A DNA stretch of 64,000 bases from assembly GCA_015501585.1 (NCBI GenBank), contig JADNRY010000219.1:1-64000 (forward strand), read 5' to 3'. Below, one piece after another: positions 11,609 through 23,034 of the stretch (the first letter of the stretch is position 1; the number at the start of each line of letters is the position of its first letter). A program made the position numbers and the translations under genes. Source of the DNA: Rhodocollybia butyracea. Taxonomy: Eukaryota; Basidiomycota; Agaricomycetes; Agaricales; Omphalotaceae. The notes beneath the pieces were generated by a model, which did no database searches, was not told where the DNA came from, and worked only from the letters and a program-made list of their open reading frames with translations.

Positions 11609-12391
11609 TTAGGGAAAACCTCTAAGTAGCTCCTCGCCCTCACTCTGCCCTTCAGTGTGGTTGAAGTGAAGAGCACGGAATTCTTGCTTGTAAAAGGTAT
11701 TGTGGTGAGTTTTATGGAGAGGGATGGCTATCTCTCCAATGACAGCCTCACTTCTGTACAATAAAAGACGAGTTCCTTCCATAACAAAATACTTCTCTTC
11801 GCTAGATGGAAACGCCCGATTCCACGCTATCCTGCAGTTATATTCCAAAGTCCGTATTTCTATCCAGAATCCATTTGACGCCTGTAGCATCATGAGATCA
11901 TCCGGGGGAGGTATCATCTGTCGCTGGAGGTTGAGGATATCCAAAAACCACCCATACATCTGGTCGTTCCATGACCTAGACATGGGCCATAAACGCACCA
12001 CAAGCCAAGGCTGTTGCGTTTGGGGATCGTGCAGTGTAACGAAACGGACTGTGGGATCGTCGGGATGAGGTGGGACACCTAGCAGTACGGGTTTGTCCGA
12101 ACCCTCTGGTTGGCTCAGAGTCGATCCTGAACACCCTGATGCTTCAATAGGGTAGGGTGGCGCTTGCGCGGTTGTTTGGGATGACTATAGGTATGGTCGG
12201 CAATTCTTATTCCAGAGCAAGAAAGCCTGAAATGCATAGCGCACCTGATAAGGCTTCTTCACTGAAGCTTCCGTTGCTGAGGTATTGTGAGTATCATCTG
12301 ACTCAGGAATCGAGGTGGTAGAAAGATTGCGACACTGAGAGCGAGGAGCATTACGACGAGTGTTACGTTTCTTGTCTGTGTTAATGTTCAT
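11609..12391 (-). CDS. Hypothetical protein, about 240 aa, one intron
   Basis: Two open segments in one frame are separated only by a TAG at 12185-12187. That TAG is exactly the end of a candidate 60 nt intron (12185-12244, GTGCGC to CTATAG), and removing it keeps the frame, giving 240 residues from ATG 12391. The N-terminus is basic and Ser/Thr-rich. The C-terminal 130 residues are Trp- and aromatic-rich (WLVVRLWPMSRSWNDQMYG) and look like a folded globular domain. A TATA-like run lies near 12432-12443 upstream. I do not recognise the family. The intron is inferred from frame and splice signals only; the alternative is a nonsense mutation. Confidence 0.55.
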
Positions 12392-12522
12392 GGTCAAGGG
12401 GGAATAAGCTAACAACTTCAGAAAGCGGCTTATATTATAAAAAGATTACATGTGAACTAGAGACACGTGACATCTGATACTTTTCTTCAACAAGTGAGCA
12501 AACTTCAAAGCTATACTGAGCT

Positions 12523-12850
12523 ATACATCAGGAAAAGCCATTTTTGCCTAGGTGACCCCAGAGTGGCCTAAAGCAAACTAGGTGACCTATGAATCCTATG
12601 GCATCCTAGGAATTTGGGCTCGTCCCTTGCCAGTCAAGGCTCTTGAGGATTGCCTAGGTGTTCCCCAGGTGTTCCCCAGGAGCACCTGGGCAAACCTGGG
12701 CAAGCCTAGGCTTGCCTAGGGAATCCTCAAGAGCCTTGACTGGCAAGGGATGAGCCCAAATTCTTAGGATTCCATAGGATTCATGGGTCACCTAGTTTGC
12801 TTTAGGCCACTCTGGGGTCACCTAGGCAAAAACGGCTTTTCCTGATGTAT
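12523..12850. repeat. Palindromic MITE, 328 bp
   Basis: The ends are perfect complements (ATACATCAGGAAAAGCC at the left, its reverse complement at 12834-12850). The symmetry continues inward over roughly 145 bases per arm, with CCTAGG-rich and CCCAGG-rich motifs, closing on a short core near 12686. There is no ORF. It is a self-complementary non-autonomous DNA element. I could not settle a target-site duplication. Confidence 0.85.
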
Positions 12851-14494
12851 CTATATATGTATAAATTAGTCTCTGTGATTAATAGAGCTGTTGAAAATGG
12901 GTAAGCATGAGCCCAAGTTTAATTATCAGAGAAAATAGATCTGAACGGATGCCCTTTGATCAGCTTTTGATGCTTCGAGAATCGACAATATCAGATACCC
13001 AGAAGCTCAAGGCTACATTAGACGTACATAACTCTGTGAAGCCATTTTAGCCTCCCGTCACTAGATATAGTGAACCGGCCAAGTTTCATTGGGTCTGGAG
13101 CCGGGTATATTCCTCCACAGTCGCTCGGCGACCTCTACACGCAGGAAATCATCGCAGTCGATGGAGTAAACCCGAACCCCATTCAGATTCCTGGTGTGCC
13201 AGATCGGTTTTACCGGGTACTCACCACCTGTCACACCATAGATTGGCTGTGTGTGACCTTGGAACACACCCAGACCCCCCTTAACCACGTAGGGTGGGCT
13301 GCACTGCCTGCAAACAATTTAGCCTTGCAGTTCTTACGCTGTGAGGTCCAATTTAATGCCCGTCGGATGGTGCTCCCTCTGCCAGTACCGCCGGGTGTAA
13401 GTATCCCTTCGTTTCCTGAAGTGATCAAGTCTAACCTTACAACATCCATAGGGATACCCATACGCCCCGGCCGCAGTGTTCAACATGGTAATTGGTGGTG
13501 TACCAACCTCCACCTATCATTGGCATCATTCCCGGAACGCGAGGGTTTGGTGCACAATGCCAAACCAGCCTCCTGGTTTAATCTACTATAAACATCGAGA
13601 CCAAACACCAGGTCAACATGCCTATAGTCCCCTCTTGATCTCACCGCTTTCCACAGATGAAAAAGAATGCGCAAAGCTCGATTTTCAGCCCAAGTCCAGT
13701 CATACCGCTATGCCGAGACCTAAATGTATATATTTGGAGGTGGACATTTGTCAAGGTGGAACATATATGGAAAAGATGACTGAATTGATAATGCACCATG
13801 ATTTGCGCGCCTTGAATTACACGTTAATATATCTCTGTTCGTGTTTCACAAGTCACAGCTTTACCCGTAAGTAATTTGATTGTATGACTAGTGATATCTA
13901 TCTATTTCATCAGGATAGCTTTGGTGCAGCCAGCCAGCAAGCAGCCTTCTGAAAACTCGGTTGACAATGATGAGCTAATTGTCTCAAGTTCAAGGTCGTG
14001 GTATGCACGAGGCCATCGAAAGAACAGCTTATAACTTGATTTATAAAGCTTTTCTTAGGCTGTAGTTTTCGCCCCTCCGAATTGATAACAAGAGTAATCA
14101 TCGTCATGTCGGAATCGTCAGAAAGAGAGGAATTATCGGTGGGCTAGTCCATATAACTCCCGGATTTTTCTGAGGTTGACAATTTACAGAACACGAGTCC
14201 TTCTGGTAGACGGGGACTGGGAGTACGAGTTTGTCCATCCACAGATCTCCAATTGACTTATTTGGATGCTAGGAATCCCGAGAAGGGAGTCCTTCTTCGA
14301 TGAGGTCCGTCATTGAGACAGGCCCTCAGGGATCATCCACCCCACCTGGAATAAACTCAGGGATCAGACAGTGTACGTTGGCGACAGCTACACCATGCCA
14401 AAAGCTAATTTATCATATGGAAAAACAGTCCCTGCCCGCGTACCATCTCCAATGGATGGCACTCGCCCTATAGGACCGGGTCTGCGTGAGCTCT
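12851..14494 (+). other. Region with one open frame without a start; gene doubtful
   Basis: An open frame of 173 codons (13070-13591, plus) has balanced composition but no ATG near its 5' end, so it could be an internal exon or chance. The frames after 13591 shift several times. Nothing else between the MITE and 14495 can be supported. Confidence 0.3.
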
Positions 14495-15148
14495 ATGGGT
14501 TATATGGTTTGTTACGTCCATGAAACCGACTTTACTTTTCAGTGGGGGACTTCACATGTCCCATCTCCCCTTTCGCCGGTGGTGTCTCAGCACGGAGTTG
14601 AGGAGTTTTCTCCTGGACCGTCTGAAGCACCGGCATCTCCTCCTCCAGAAACGCCTATGTTTAATGCGCATGCCCCTACTGATCCTAATCATGCGGTTGT
14701 GAGTAGCTGCTCTTCCAGTGTACTAAGTTCATAACAGGATTTGCAGTTTATCAACATTAATCATCGATACTCATTTTTTTTCTCACAAATTGGGATTCTC
14801 ATCTGGTTGCTGAGTCTTGGGGCTCTTCTACACTATTCAATCGTTGCGTGGCCAGGAATCACACGCACATTACTTTGTCTCCTCACCACTGGGTTGACTT
14901 TTTTTTATGTGCGGAGAGAGGGAACAAGGATGGTGGTGAGCTGTTTTCTTCATACTAATGAGTTTGCTCAGCTTTCTACATATGGTTAGATTGTGTTCCC
15001 GAGGCCCGTCATGGAGACAATCACGTTGGGACTATTTGCAAGCGGCATGGTGGCTGTCGTGGCGGTTATGGGGGGTTCAGCTCCTTTCTCATTCGTTATA
15101 GCTTATATCATCTTCATCCTTGTAGGCGGTTGGTTCGAGGTTATGTAG
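14495..15148 (+). CDS. Small four-helix membrane protein, three exons
   Basis: Exons 14495-14698, 14747-14935 and 14990-15148 join in frame across introns of 48 and 54 nt. Both introns have GTGAG starts, CTAA(T/G)-type branch signals and AG ends. The product is about 183 aa: a Pro/Ser-rich N-terminal segment of about 70 residues, then four hydrophobic helices in two pairs. The first pair is GILIWLLSLGALLHYSIVAW with a second helix ending in FFYV; the second pair starts at METITLGLFASGMVAVVAV and ends LVGGWFEVM. The size and 2+2 spacing resemble MARVEL-type or other tetraspan proteins of fungal membranes, but no diagnostic residue is seen. The first exon could start further upstream. Confidence 0.6.
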
Positions 15149-16285
15149 ATATGGGTGTAGGCTCGCAAGTTTCACAAGTACGGGCAGCTGGATCGGCCTC
15201 AAGCTTGAACCAGGTGCTCAACATATTTTTTGATAGAACCATGTTTGTACCCATGAATGAAACTTCTTGCAATTATTTTTCTTGAAGTCGCTGTGAGCCT
15301 CAAGACTCCACAAGATAACCTTCTAGCATCCGGAATAGTCTTAGCAGCACTTGCATCACTGCACTCTTGTCGTGTGCGTACTCAGCTCCACGGCATCTGT
15401 CTATCAATGATCTAGCAACATCATTTAAGTTTCGTTTCTGGTTTTCCATCTGCGACAGTGGCTATTGTTCGACAGAAAAGGCAACCCAGGTAATAATCAG
15501 AACGTAAAATTTATGTCAGGCAACTTCCTCGTGTACGCAACATATGATTTCCCATCTGCGACAGTGGCTATTGTTTGACTAAAAAGGTAACACAGGTCAT
15601 CCTCAGCGTGTAAGATTTTCCCCTTGATTTGGAGTTTGATATTGATATCGATAAGCATAGTATTAATATTAAAGACATCACTCAACAGCGTATCATGACA
15701 GACTGACAGTCGTGTATTGAAGAAGAATAGAGTCGAGTGAATATAGCTACAGATCCATCAAGCGTACATGTGTATCGGGATCGAGCTCCAGTGCATGCAT
15801 ACGGTAACTCGGGGAGGTCGACCAACGAACGCAAATGAAAGGGAAGAACATCAGTTATTAGGCCCTATTAGGCTCGAAGAAACCACAATAACGCCCTAGA
15901 GCCAGATAAGCACGACATCGCCGCTTGGAATGGCATGTCGTTAATAATATCCGTGCTACCGGTGATAAGTTCCTTACCCCAAAATTTATATCAAAGAATT
16001 CAGGGAAGGCCTTCATGGGAACGCACGGAAAGGCATATGTGGAATGTTGACATATATTGAAATAACTGCCAACTTTCTTCCATGGCGAGGTCGGATCCAG
16101 TAGTAAGTATTGCAAGCACTATTCTTCAAACATAGCGGAACCAGTGGGATTAGATGGACAGCCTTCTCTCGGAAACTATTGATGATTCAGCGAACAGAAA
16201 TTACTTGGTTTATTTGACATTCATCCCGACGATACCTCAGTGAATCAGTTCTGATCATGAATATAATGGGACTTCCCATTACATC
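15149..16285. other. Intergenic with a ~50 bp direct repeat
   Basis: The sequence around CCATCTGCGACAGTGGCTAT occurs twice, at about 15443-15490 and 15548-15597, with a few mismatches. An 85-codon minus frame at 15858-16115 has no recognisable feature. No gene is supported. Confidence 0.5.
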
Positions 16286-16849
16286 CAATGTATAACGCGC
16301 CCTATGGGCAAAGTCCTTAAGAACACCGGTGAACATGACAAATAGGATACTATTGTGTGTACGACAGTGTAAAAGACTCACTAGACTCTTAAGTAATCAT
16401 ACGATACTTATAGTAACGGATTTATTATATAATTAATAATAAATAGAATGATAAGATAGACCGTTTGGTCTATCGGCGGCGTCTAGGATGACCGTATGGC
16501 TGGATACGGTCAGTGGTGATTATGGAGAGGCGGAGGCGTTACACCCTCTCCCACCAGATTAACATCAGGGAGGTGAATCGAAAATGGTAATGACATAGAA
16601 TGATGATCCCGTATCAAGTACGGGATTAATTGATGCGGCGCATCAGATTTTCGGACTTGTCCGAATCAAACCATAGTGGGGCGTACCACTAGAGCATGAT
16701 TTGATTCGGAAATGTCCGAATGTTCAATGCACAGACTCGGAAGTTTCCGAGTATTGCTTAATGAGGATTCTCAGTGAGAATCCGGGCTGAGGATAAGTAG
16801 TGATGCCCAGGTAAGGCATATTACCTGGGCGTCGGAATAAACCAATAAA

Positions 16850-19255
16850 TCATTCGGAAGGTTTATCCTTTCCGATACTTAAGGAGGTGTCCTCCTCGAT
16901 TGGCTCAAGAACATTTTTAATGTTCTTGGTGTCCGACTCATCGGGGTGTTCTGATGATTCAAGTTCATCGTCTCTATTCCTAGAAGAGACATAATATTTA
17001 GTGAGGGCCATGTGGTCCTCAATGCGTGTGACGGCTCTGACCATCACTTCTAATTTGGCATACTCCGGAACGATCCCCTCGTTCGTGAGTTGCCTGATAA
17101 TATTGAAGGGTAATCCCTCAATGAACCGTTTCCGCATTGTTGCATCATCCGGTGTTTGGAGCATCCGTGATGCCCATCGTGTAAGTGAGGAATAATAATC
17201 CCTCACACCCATATTGGGTGAATACTCAATAAGGTCAAACTGCCGTGCAGCTTGATGAATGGTCGTTGCTTGGATGCAACGATCAAAGACACCAATGATG
17301 GTGCCTTCAAATGTCCACTTAAGGACAGTGTGGTGTATACCAGCGACCTCGTCATTATACAAGTCAAGGGCTTTGCCCTTTAGAAACATGCCAAGCACGG
17401 CAGTCCGTGTAGCATCATAATCGTCACTGCACATGCGGTTGACTACCATCCATTGGAGAAGTGACATTAGCCACCGCTCGAAGACATCGACATCCGGAGA
17501 TCCATCATAGACCTCCGGATATGGAACTTTAAGAGCTTTACGGCTCTCAATGGGAGGGATAGGATTCTCTACCTTATCTCGAATTTGTTTACGGTACACT
17601 TTGTGTACCTTGTGTTTCCATCGGGGTTCGTCGTCACCTGTTGTTTCTCGCATCTTAGATGCAAGTGAACGCAGTATTTTTACGGCGCTCATTAGGAGTA
17701 ATTTTACCCTTACGGGTAGCAAATTTGTCTAGCCAAGAGGCATCAGACAAAGAGTCAGTATTTGACTCAGTATCACTAGAGTCAGATGATTCATCCGACC
17801 ATGGCCTGCGTTTGCGGCCTTTGGATTTAGCACTCTTGTGCTTCCTCCCCCCTTCACGGGATTTTTTGCTAGGCGCTTTCGCTCCGGCATTATTGCTGGG
17901 TCCTGGAAAGGACTCAGCGGGTGGAATGTAAAATCGATCCCAGATTTCTCTGGGAGTAGTCAATTTATCATTCCGTCGACATTATATCCCACCATTTGGT
18001 CGGGAAGCCCAGATGGCGCGAATCCGAAATCTTGGAGACTGGTGTTATGTTGGCGTTGAATCGCTATGCGACTCATCCAATCTTTAGCTACTCCCAACCG
18101 AAGCGGCTGTGGTTGCAACTCGGCCAATACCGTTGGTACTGGCATTGAACTTGGCTCTGGCGCATTGCTGGGCGGCAATTTGGGCATTCTTACGGTAGTG
18201 TGTACTACCGGAGGGGCAACACTTTGTGTCGCCGGGGCGATGGATATGGTAGTAGGAACTACCGGGAGGATACCGTGTTGCGGTCCCATACTGGAATGAT
18301 TTCCAGTAGTGTTTGGTACAACTACTGGAGGTGTAATAATATTGGGTACCATTGGCGCCCTTGCAGTAGGGAAGTACATTGTACTTTCCTGTGGTGGTAT
18401 CGCTACTACCTGATTGAAGTTACGAGGTAACTTTGGTTCACTTTTAATGTTCACCGCACTTTGTGGTGAGCAAGATTTGGTCACCGGTAATGGCCTGGGA
18501 CCTCGCAGTGTCAGAGACGCTGCCTCTGCATTGGGACTCTGTCTCATGCGGGATGTGTAGATGGGTGTCGGTATAGTTACTGACACTGGTGCGTATTCCT
18601 GTCGGAATACAGGAACATGACGGGGTGACTTGGTCATCCCTTGTGAATACTGACGGTGCCTTGGGCACAGTCTCACGCCATTGGCGTACCAAGTTGTTTG
18701 CCTGACACTGGTGCGTATTCCTGTCGGAATACAGGAACATGACGGGGTGACTTGGTCATCCCTTGTGAATACTGACGGTGCCTTGGGCACAGTCTCACGC
18801 CATTGGCGTACCAAGTTGTTTGCCTCGGTAGGAACAGATGGTGCTGCATTATGCAATACCGGCGGTGTGGGTGCAGCAATAGTGATTCTATTGCTGTTTC
18901 TCGATGAAGAAGATCTTTCTTCATTAGATCGGATGCTAGATGCATCCCATTTCTCAGTTATATTGAGAATACGATTGAGTACTTGCATACTCTTGTCGAG
19001 TGATGCCGCTACATCTCGTAGCGCAGAAGAAATCTCACTTAAACCCTCTCGGGTTGGCCATTTCTTACGAATAGTCATATACTGTTCATTAGGTGGACTT
19101 TTGTCCTGCCTGTAGTGCCATCCTTCAGACGCACGCACGGAATGAGTTGCTGAAGCGACTGAATAGATTGATTGTGGTGACACGTCACCACGAATGGAAG
19201 GTGCGCGATCGTGCACGCTCCGATATGACTTCTCTGATTGATTTCGAGAGGTCAT
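16850..19255 (-). pseudogene. Gag-like gene, family 1 copy 2 (frameshifted)
   Basis: Same gene as in copy 1, starting at ATG 19255. The long first frame (to 17960) is kept open only because a 122 bp tandem duplication (18581-18824) and a 26-base deletion in each unit combine in length, so part is translated in a shifted frame. A further frame change near 17960 and one extra A near 17690 break the middle. The core frame (16850-17722) reads through the gag motif (WYNDEV-like block, here GKALDLYNDEV) to the normal C-terminus, which is intact where copy 1 lost 16 bases. The Trp-to-Leu change in that motif is also a sign of decay. Confidence 0.85.
18581..18824 (-). repeat. 122 bp tandem duplication inside gag
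   Basis: Two adjacent, essentially identical units (18581-18702 and 18703-18824). Copy 1 has a single unit, so the duplication arose in this copy. As 122 is not a multiple of three, it shifts the reading frame. Confidence 0.9.
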
Positions 19256-19681
19256 TGAGACAGCAAATGATATAGCGGGATGGAAAATGGAGCGGGTTTT
19301 GTATAGCTTGTGATGTGAGTTGGAATAGTGGTTGTTATACTTGGTAGTATAACTGTTTTTAGCTTGTTAAACTAATAACTTTGTGTTATTCACACAATAG
19401 TAATTTTTTGATGTTCAAAAAAGTATAACGCGCCCTATGGGCAAAGTCCTTAAGAACACCGGTGAACACGACAAATAGGATACTATTGTGTGTACGACGG
19501 TGTAAAAGACTCACTAGACTCTTAAGTAATCGTACAATACTTATACTAACGGATTTATTATATAATTAATAATAAATAGAATGATAAGATAGACCGTTTG
19601 GTCTATCGGCGGCGTCTAGGATGACCGTATCGCCGGATACGGTCAGTGGTGATTATGGAGATGCGGAGGCGTTACACAATG

Positions 19682-20729
19682 TATCTTGCCCATTGCCCAT
19701 TGGACACCCGGTGCTCTGTGTTCCTCAAATGTATTTTTGCCGTGCTGTGAGTTTTGCCTATGAACTTCTCCACGGCCAACGAGTATGTCGTTTGCCCCCA
19801 CTTTTGCCGCTCCTTTATTCACGAAAAAAGATTTCAGTATCTTGAGGTGATTGACATTATTCTCCGCCAACAAGACAATTCCTAATGCTCGATAGCTAGT
19901 AGTAAATCACAGCATCCGTGAATCTGTCTCACCCGCCACTCATTTTCACCATACCAATCGATGAATCATAGTATCCTGCTATAACGCATAATTTGGCTCT
20001 GTTGACAACCGCCACTATCAAGCCCAATGAAATCGGAAAAGCGAGGCCATTTGAGATATCTCAAGTTCTTGTTTCCCACATTTTGGTAGAAATAGATCCG
20101 GCCTGCATGATTAAGGCCACTTGTTTGGTGTACAAAAATATTTTGGCTTGGTTCAGACAAGGTCGAATGCCTCACCGCTGAAATTGATGAAGATGTACCG
20201 AATTTCGCATTTCATTGGATAGGACGGGTAGAAACTTTCGCATAAATCCCTTAGGACTCGGAAGCGCTCGTTTCACGTGATACGATAATTGCAGTTGAGT
20301 AGTAGACGCTTTGGCCGTTAGGACTGAGATCAACCAAACCAACATTCCTAGAAGTTCAGGATAATGGAAAGTACCTATGTACCATAGGATAAACCTGATG
20401 TGGAGCTAAATTCTGGAAATACATGCTTTTAACGCATGTTAGCAAGTACACCGGATTTCGATCCGCATCTTCCTCGGCGTACTTTCAGACTTTGCGTTAC
20501 GAGGTTTGAAAATATGACACACAGATCTAAATGGCAGATAGTAAACGTCACCCTTTCGATACTGAAAACGTTTACATTCATATTCCAGCTGCCGGTGGAA
20601 GCTTGAACATCCTTACCATGTGATGGAGATCGAGCCTCGTTCCTCAGTTCATCCCTGCATCGCAAGCGGTAGTCGAAAGTACATATAGCTCCACTGAACG
20701 CGTTCCAGCTTTACCTGTATCCTCCTCAT
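19682..20729. other. Intergenic, nothing recognised
   Basis: Right flank of copy 2. Several short frames on both strands, none with a domain or splice pattern I can defend. Confidence 0.45.
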
Positions 20730-21127
20730 ATGATGACTCGAAATATCGTTACTGAGTTGTCCACGAAGGCAGAGGCAGCGCTGCATCAGCAGAACGTTAT
20801 TCAAAATCTTGTAGCCGACCATCTGGTCGAGATAGGGCCACTCCAGGCGCAAGGGATAGCTGCTTTCACCACATGCCGACTCCGCCACATAGCCATCCAG
20901 CTATCACTGCTCAAATTGCAGGTAAGCATATATCAGTGAATCCCGCACCTCTTTGCTAATGCTTCACCTAGATTACTCAAATAAGGCTGCTGGCACTTGC
21001 AATCGGCCTCCGACATGATTTTGTGAGGAATGCGATGGAAGATTCTTCGATTGAAGAGTTTATCGATGGCCTTACAGCCCATATCCACCAACATATTGAC
21101 AAACAAGAGATCAAAGACTCGGGCTAG
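20730..21127 (+). CDS. Small helical protein, two exons
   Basis: Exon 1 (20730-20921) ends LLKLQ before GTAAGC; a 50 nt intron (20922-20971) with a GCTAAT branch-like signal ends in CACCTAG; exon 2 (20972-21127) continues in frame with ITQIRLLALAIGLRHDF and ends at TAG. The product is about 115 aa, rich in Ala, Leu, Gln and Ile, and predicted to be almost entirely helical. I do not recognise it. Exons further upstream are possible because a second open frame overlaps the start. It converges on the 3' end of the transposase gene of copy A, so it may lie inside or just outside that element. Confidence 0.5.
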
Positions 21128-21821
21128 AACTGAAACCCTTGTAAGTGACATATTTGTCATTTTCTTCCTTGCATACATGTATTCACAATAAACAATATTA
21201 GTCCGTATCTCTACTCTTATTCCATCTGTAAATTGTGGTGTATCGCATTCTCGGTATTCAAAAATTTACCATTGTACCGTAACCGGAAGAATCGTTGTTA
21301 TGAAATGTTAGCAGCTGCTTCTAAATCAGTTCAATCTTGACTATCTATGTCATGTGCTTACCTTTGTTTCAGGATATACATGTACAACAGACTTTTCCTG
21401 AATGCAGAGATTCGTCCTTGAAAATGGAGAGAGTATATCCTCCAGTGAGAGCAGCTGCCGCCTAGTCTGTGACGGTAGGCATAGCCAGCCACACCCCAGC
21501 CTCCGATAAAGATCGTCTGCCTCATTGATCGGTTCTAACATGAGCACTTCTACGAATACTGCTGTCTTAATAGAACCGGATATAGGATGAGGATGTTTGT
21601 GTGAAATAATCCGTTTGATTGTTCCAGCCACATGTCGTCCTTCAAGGTGGAAAATGGCCGAGCTCTCTCGGGTATTGGTTGAAAAGAAAACTCGCCTCAT
21701 CACTGCGACTCCTTCAAGTATGTGGGCATCCCGTGTAAGTTTGGTGTTGAAAGCATTCAGATGCACGTTGTATCTCTGAGAGAGAATCTTTGAAATGTCA
21801 TCCAGAGTAGACTCGGAAATC

Positions 21822-23034
21822 TGTTATGACTCGATCAATAGTCTCGTCCAAACCTTCACAGTACGTAACTTGGCAGTAAAAATGATAAGAGAAATTAATG
21901 AGATTATAGAGCAAGCCTTTCCGTTCGTTGAAACCGCTAGGCAAAAAATATATACTCAAACAACTAGGCTCAAGTAAAGTTAGTAACTAGTTTGTAATAC
22001 GAAACTCACAGAAGTTATTATTTGGAGATAGCTCGACAAATAATAATAAGATTACCCTCGGAGATGGCTCGACAAGCAGTAATATGAATCAGAACTAATA
22101 CTCGGAGATGGCTCAACAAGTAGTAGTGAGTATGGTGTCTAATACTCGGAGATAGCTCAACAAGTAATAGTGAGTATGGTGTCTAATACTCGGAGATAGC
22201 TCAACAAGTAATAGTGAGTGTGATGTCTAATACTCGGAGATAGCTCAACAAGTAATAGGAAGTTGCAACTCGGAGATAGCTCAACAAGTGGCAATTAAAG
22301 AAGTATTCACTAGGAGATAGCTCAACAGGTGAATATTAGTGGATACAACTTGGAGTTAGCTCAACAAGATGTATAAATGTGTATTGTAGCTTGGAGATAG
22401 CTCAACAAGATACAATGAGTTGGTCTGGTGATTCACACAAGTGATAACAGCAAACAAGTGGGGGTTTGGATTTAAGAAAAATAATACGTCTAACGTACAT
22501 TGGTAAATCTAGACTACTTATATACTGTGCAATGTGTACTAGTTAGGAAATGCTGCGGAATGACTAGATTTGAGTCATAACTGCGGAAATACTGCGAATG
22601 AGTCAGTCTGACTATGTAATGCTGTGCAATGACTAATATTGAGTCATGTATGCGGAACCGTAGTTGACTCAGATATCTGGCTGTGCAATGACTGATATTG
22701 AGTCATTGATGTAAAGAGGCTATGCAATGATGTCATAGCTGTGGAGCAGTGATGTGATATCATAACTGCGGAGCAATGGAATGACATCATGATTGTGGAG
22801 TAGCAAGATGACATCATGGTTGTGGAGCTAGAATGATGTCATGACTGTGCAGACTGTGCAGTGACTGTTAAAGATCATTCTGGTGTTCTGGAAGAATGTG
22901 TGCAGCATTAACCCAAATGGTGTTGAATAACTAATGAATGTAAAATGTTAAGTAGAAGTATTAATGATAGTGTTCATAGTTGGTTACAGAAGAAAAAAGA
23001 TTGGGTGTATAGGATTTAGATCCGGGTCATAACA
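21822..23034 (-). repeat. Solo LTR, family 2, inside the transposase gene
   Basis: Starts TGTTATGAC and ends GTCATAACA (perfect terminal complement), flanked by AAATC on both sides (21817-21821, 23035-23039). Orientation is set by the family 2 element at 46-51 kb. It contains the constant-loop hairpin array (22015-22418) and a second array of ATGACT/AGTCAT hairpins (about 22560-22860). Confidence 0.93.
22015..22418 (-). repeat. Array of ten hairpins with constant loop and variable stems
   Basis: Ten units each carry the core GGAGATAGCTCAACA or a one-base variant. The flanks differ from unit to unit, yet the left flank is the reverse complement of the right flank of the same unit. Examples are TTATTATTTG with CAAATAATAA, GTATTCAC with GTGAATA, ATACA with TGTAT, and ATTGTA with TACAAT. 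The core itself can close a GAG/CTC pair. The array is present in all four copies of this LTR in the window. Confidence 0.9.

Larger units (their letters stand above)
16291..19676 (-). mobile_element. Gag-only LTR retroelement, family 1, copy 2
   Basis: 253 bp LTRs at 16291-16543 and 19424-19676, flanked by CAATG at 16286-16290 and 19677-19681, identify a complete insertion. Read on the minus strand it has the same order as copy 1: LTR, hairpin in place of a tRNA primer site, gag, hairpin-rich 3' part, purine tract (complement at 16544-16555), LTR. No pol is present here either. Most hairpins of copy 1 are preserved. Confidence 0.93.

Noticed and set aside
12185..12244. TAG as a nonsense mutation in the 11.6-12.4 kb gene
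   Set aside because: The TAG forms the 3' end of a frame-preserving 60 nt candidate intron.
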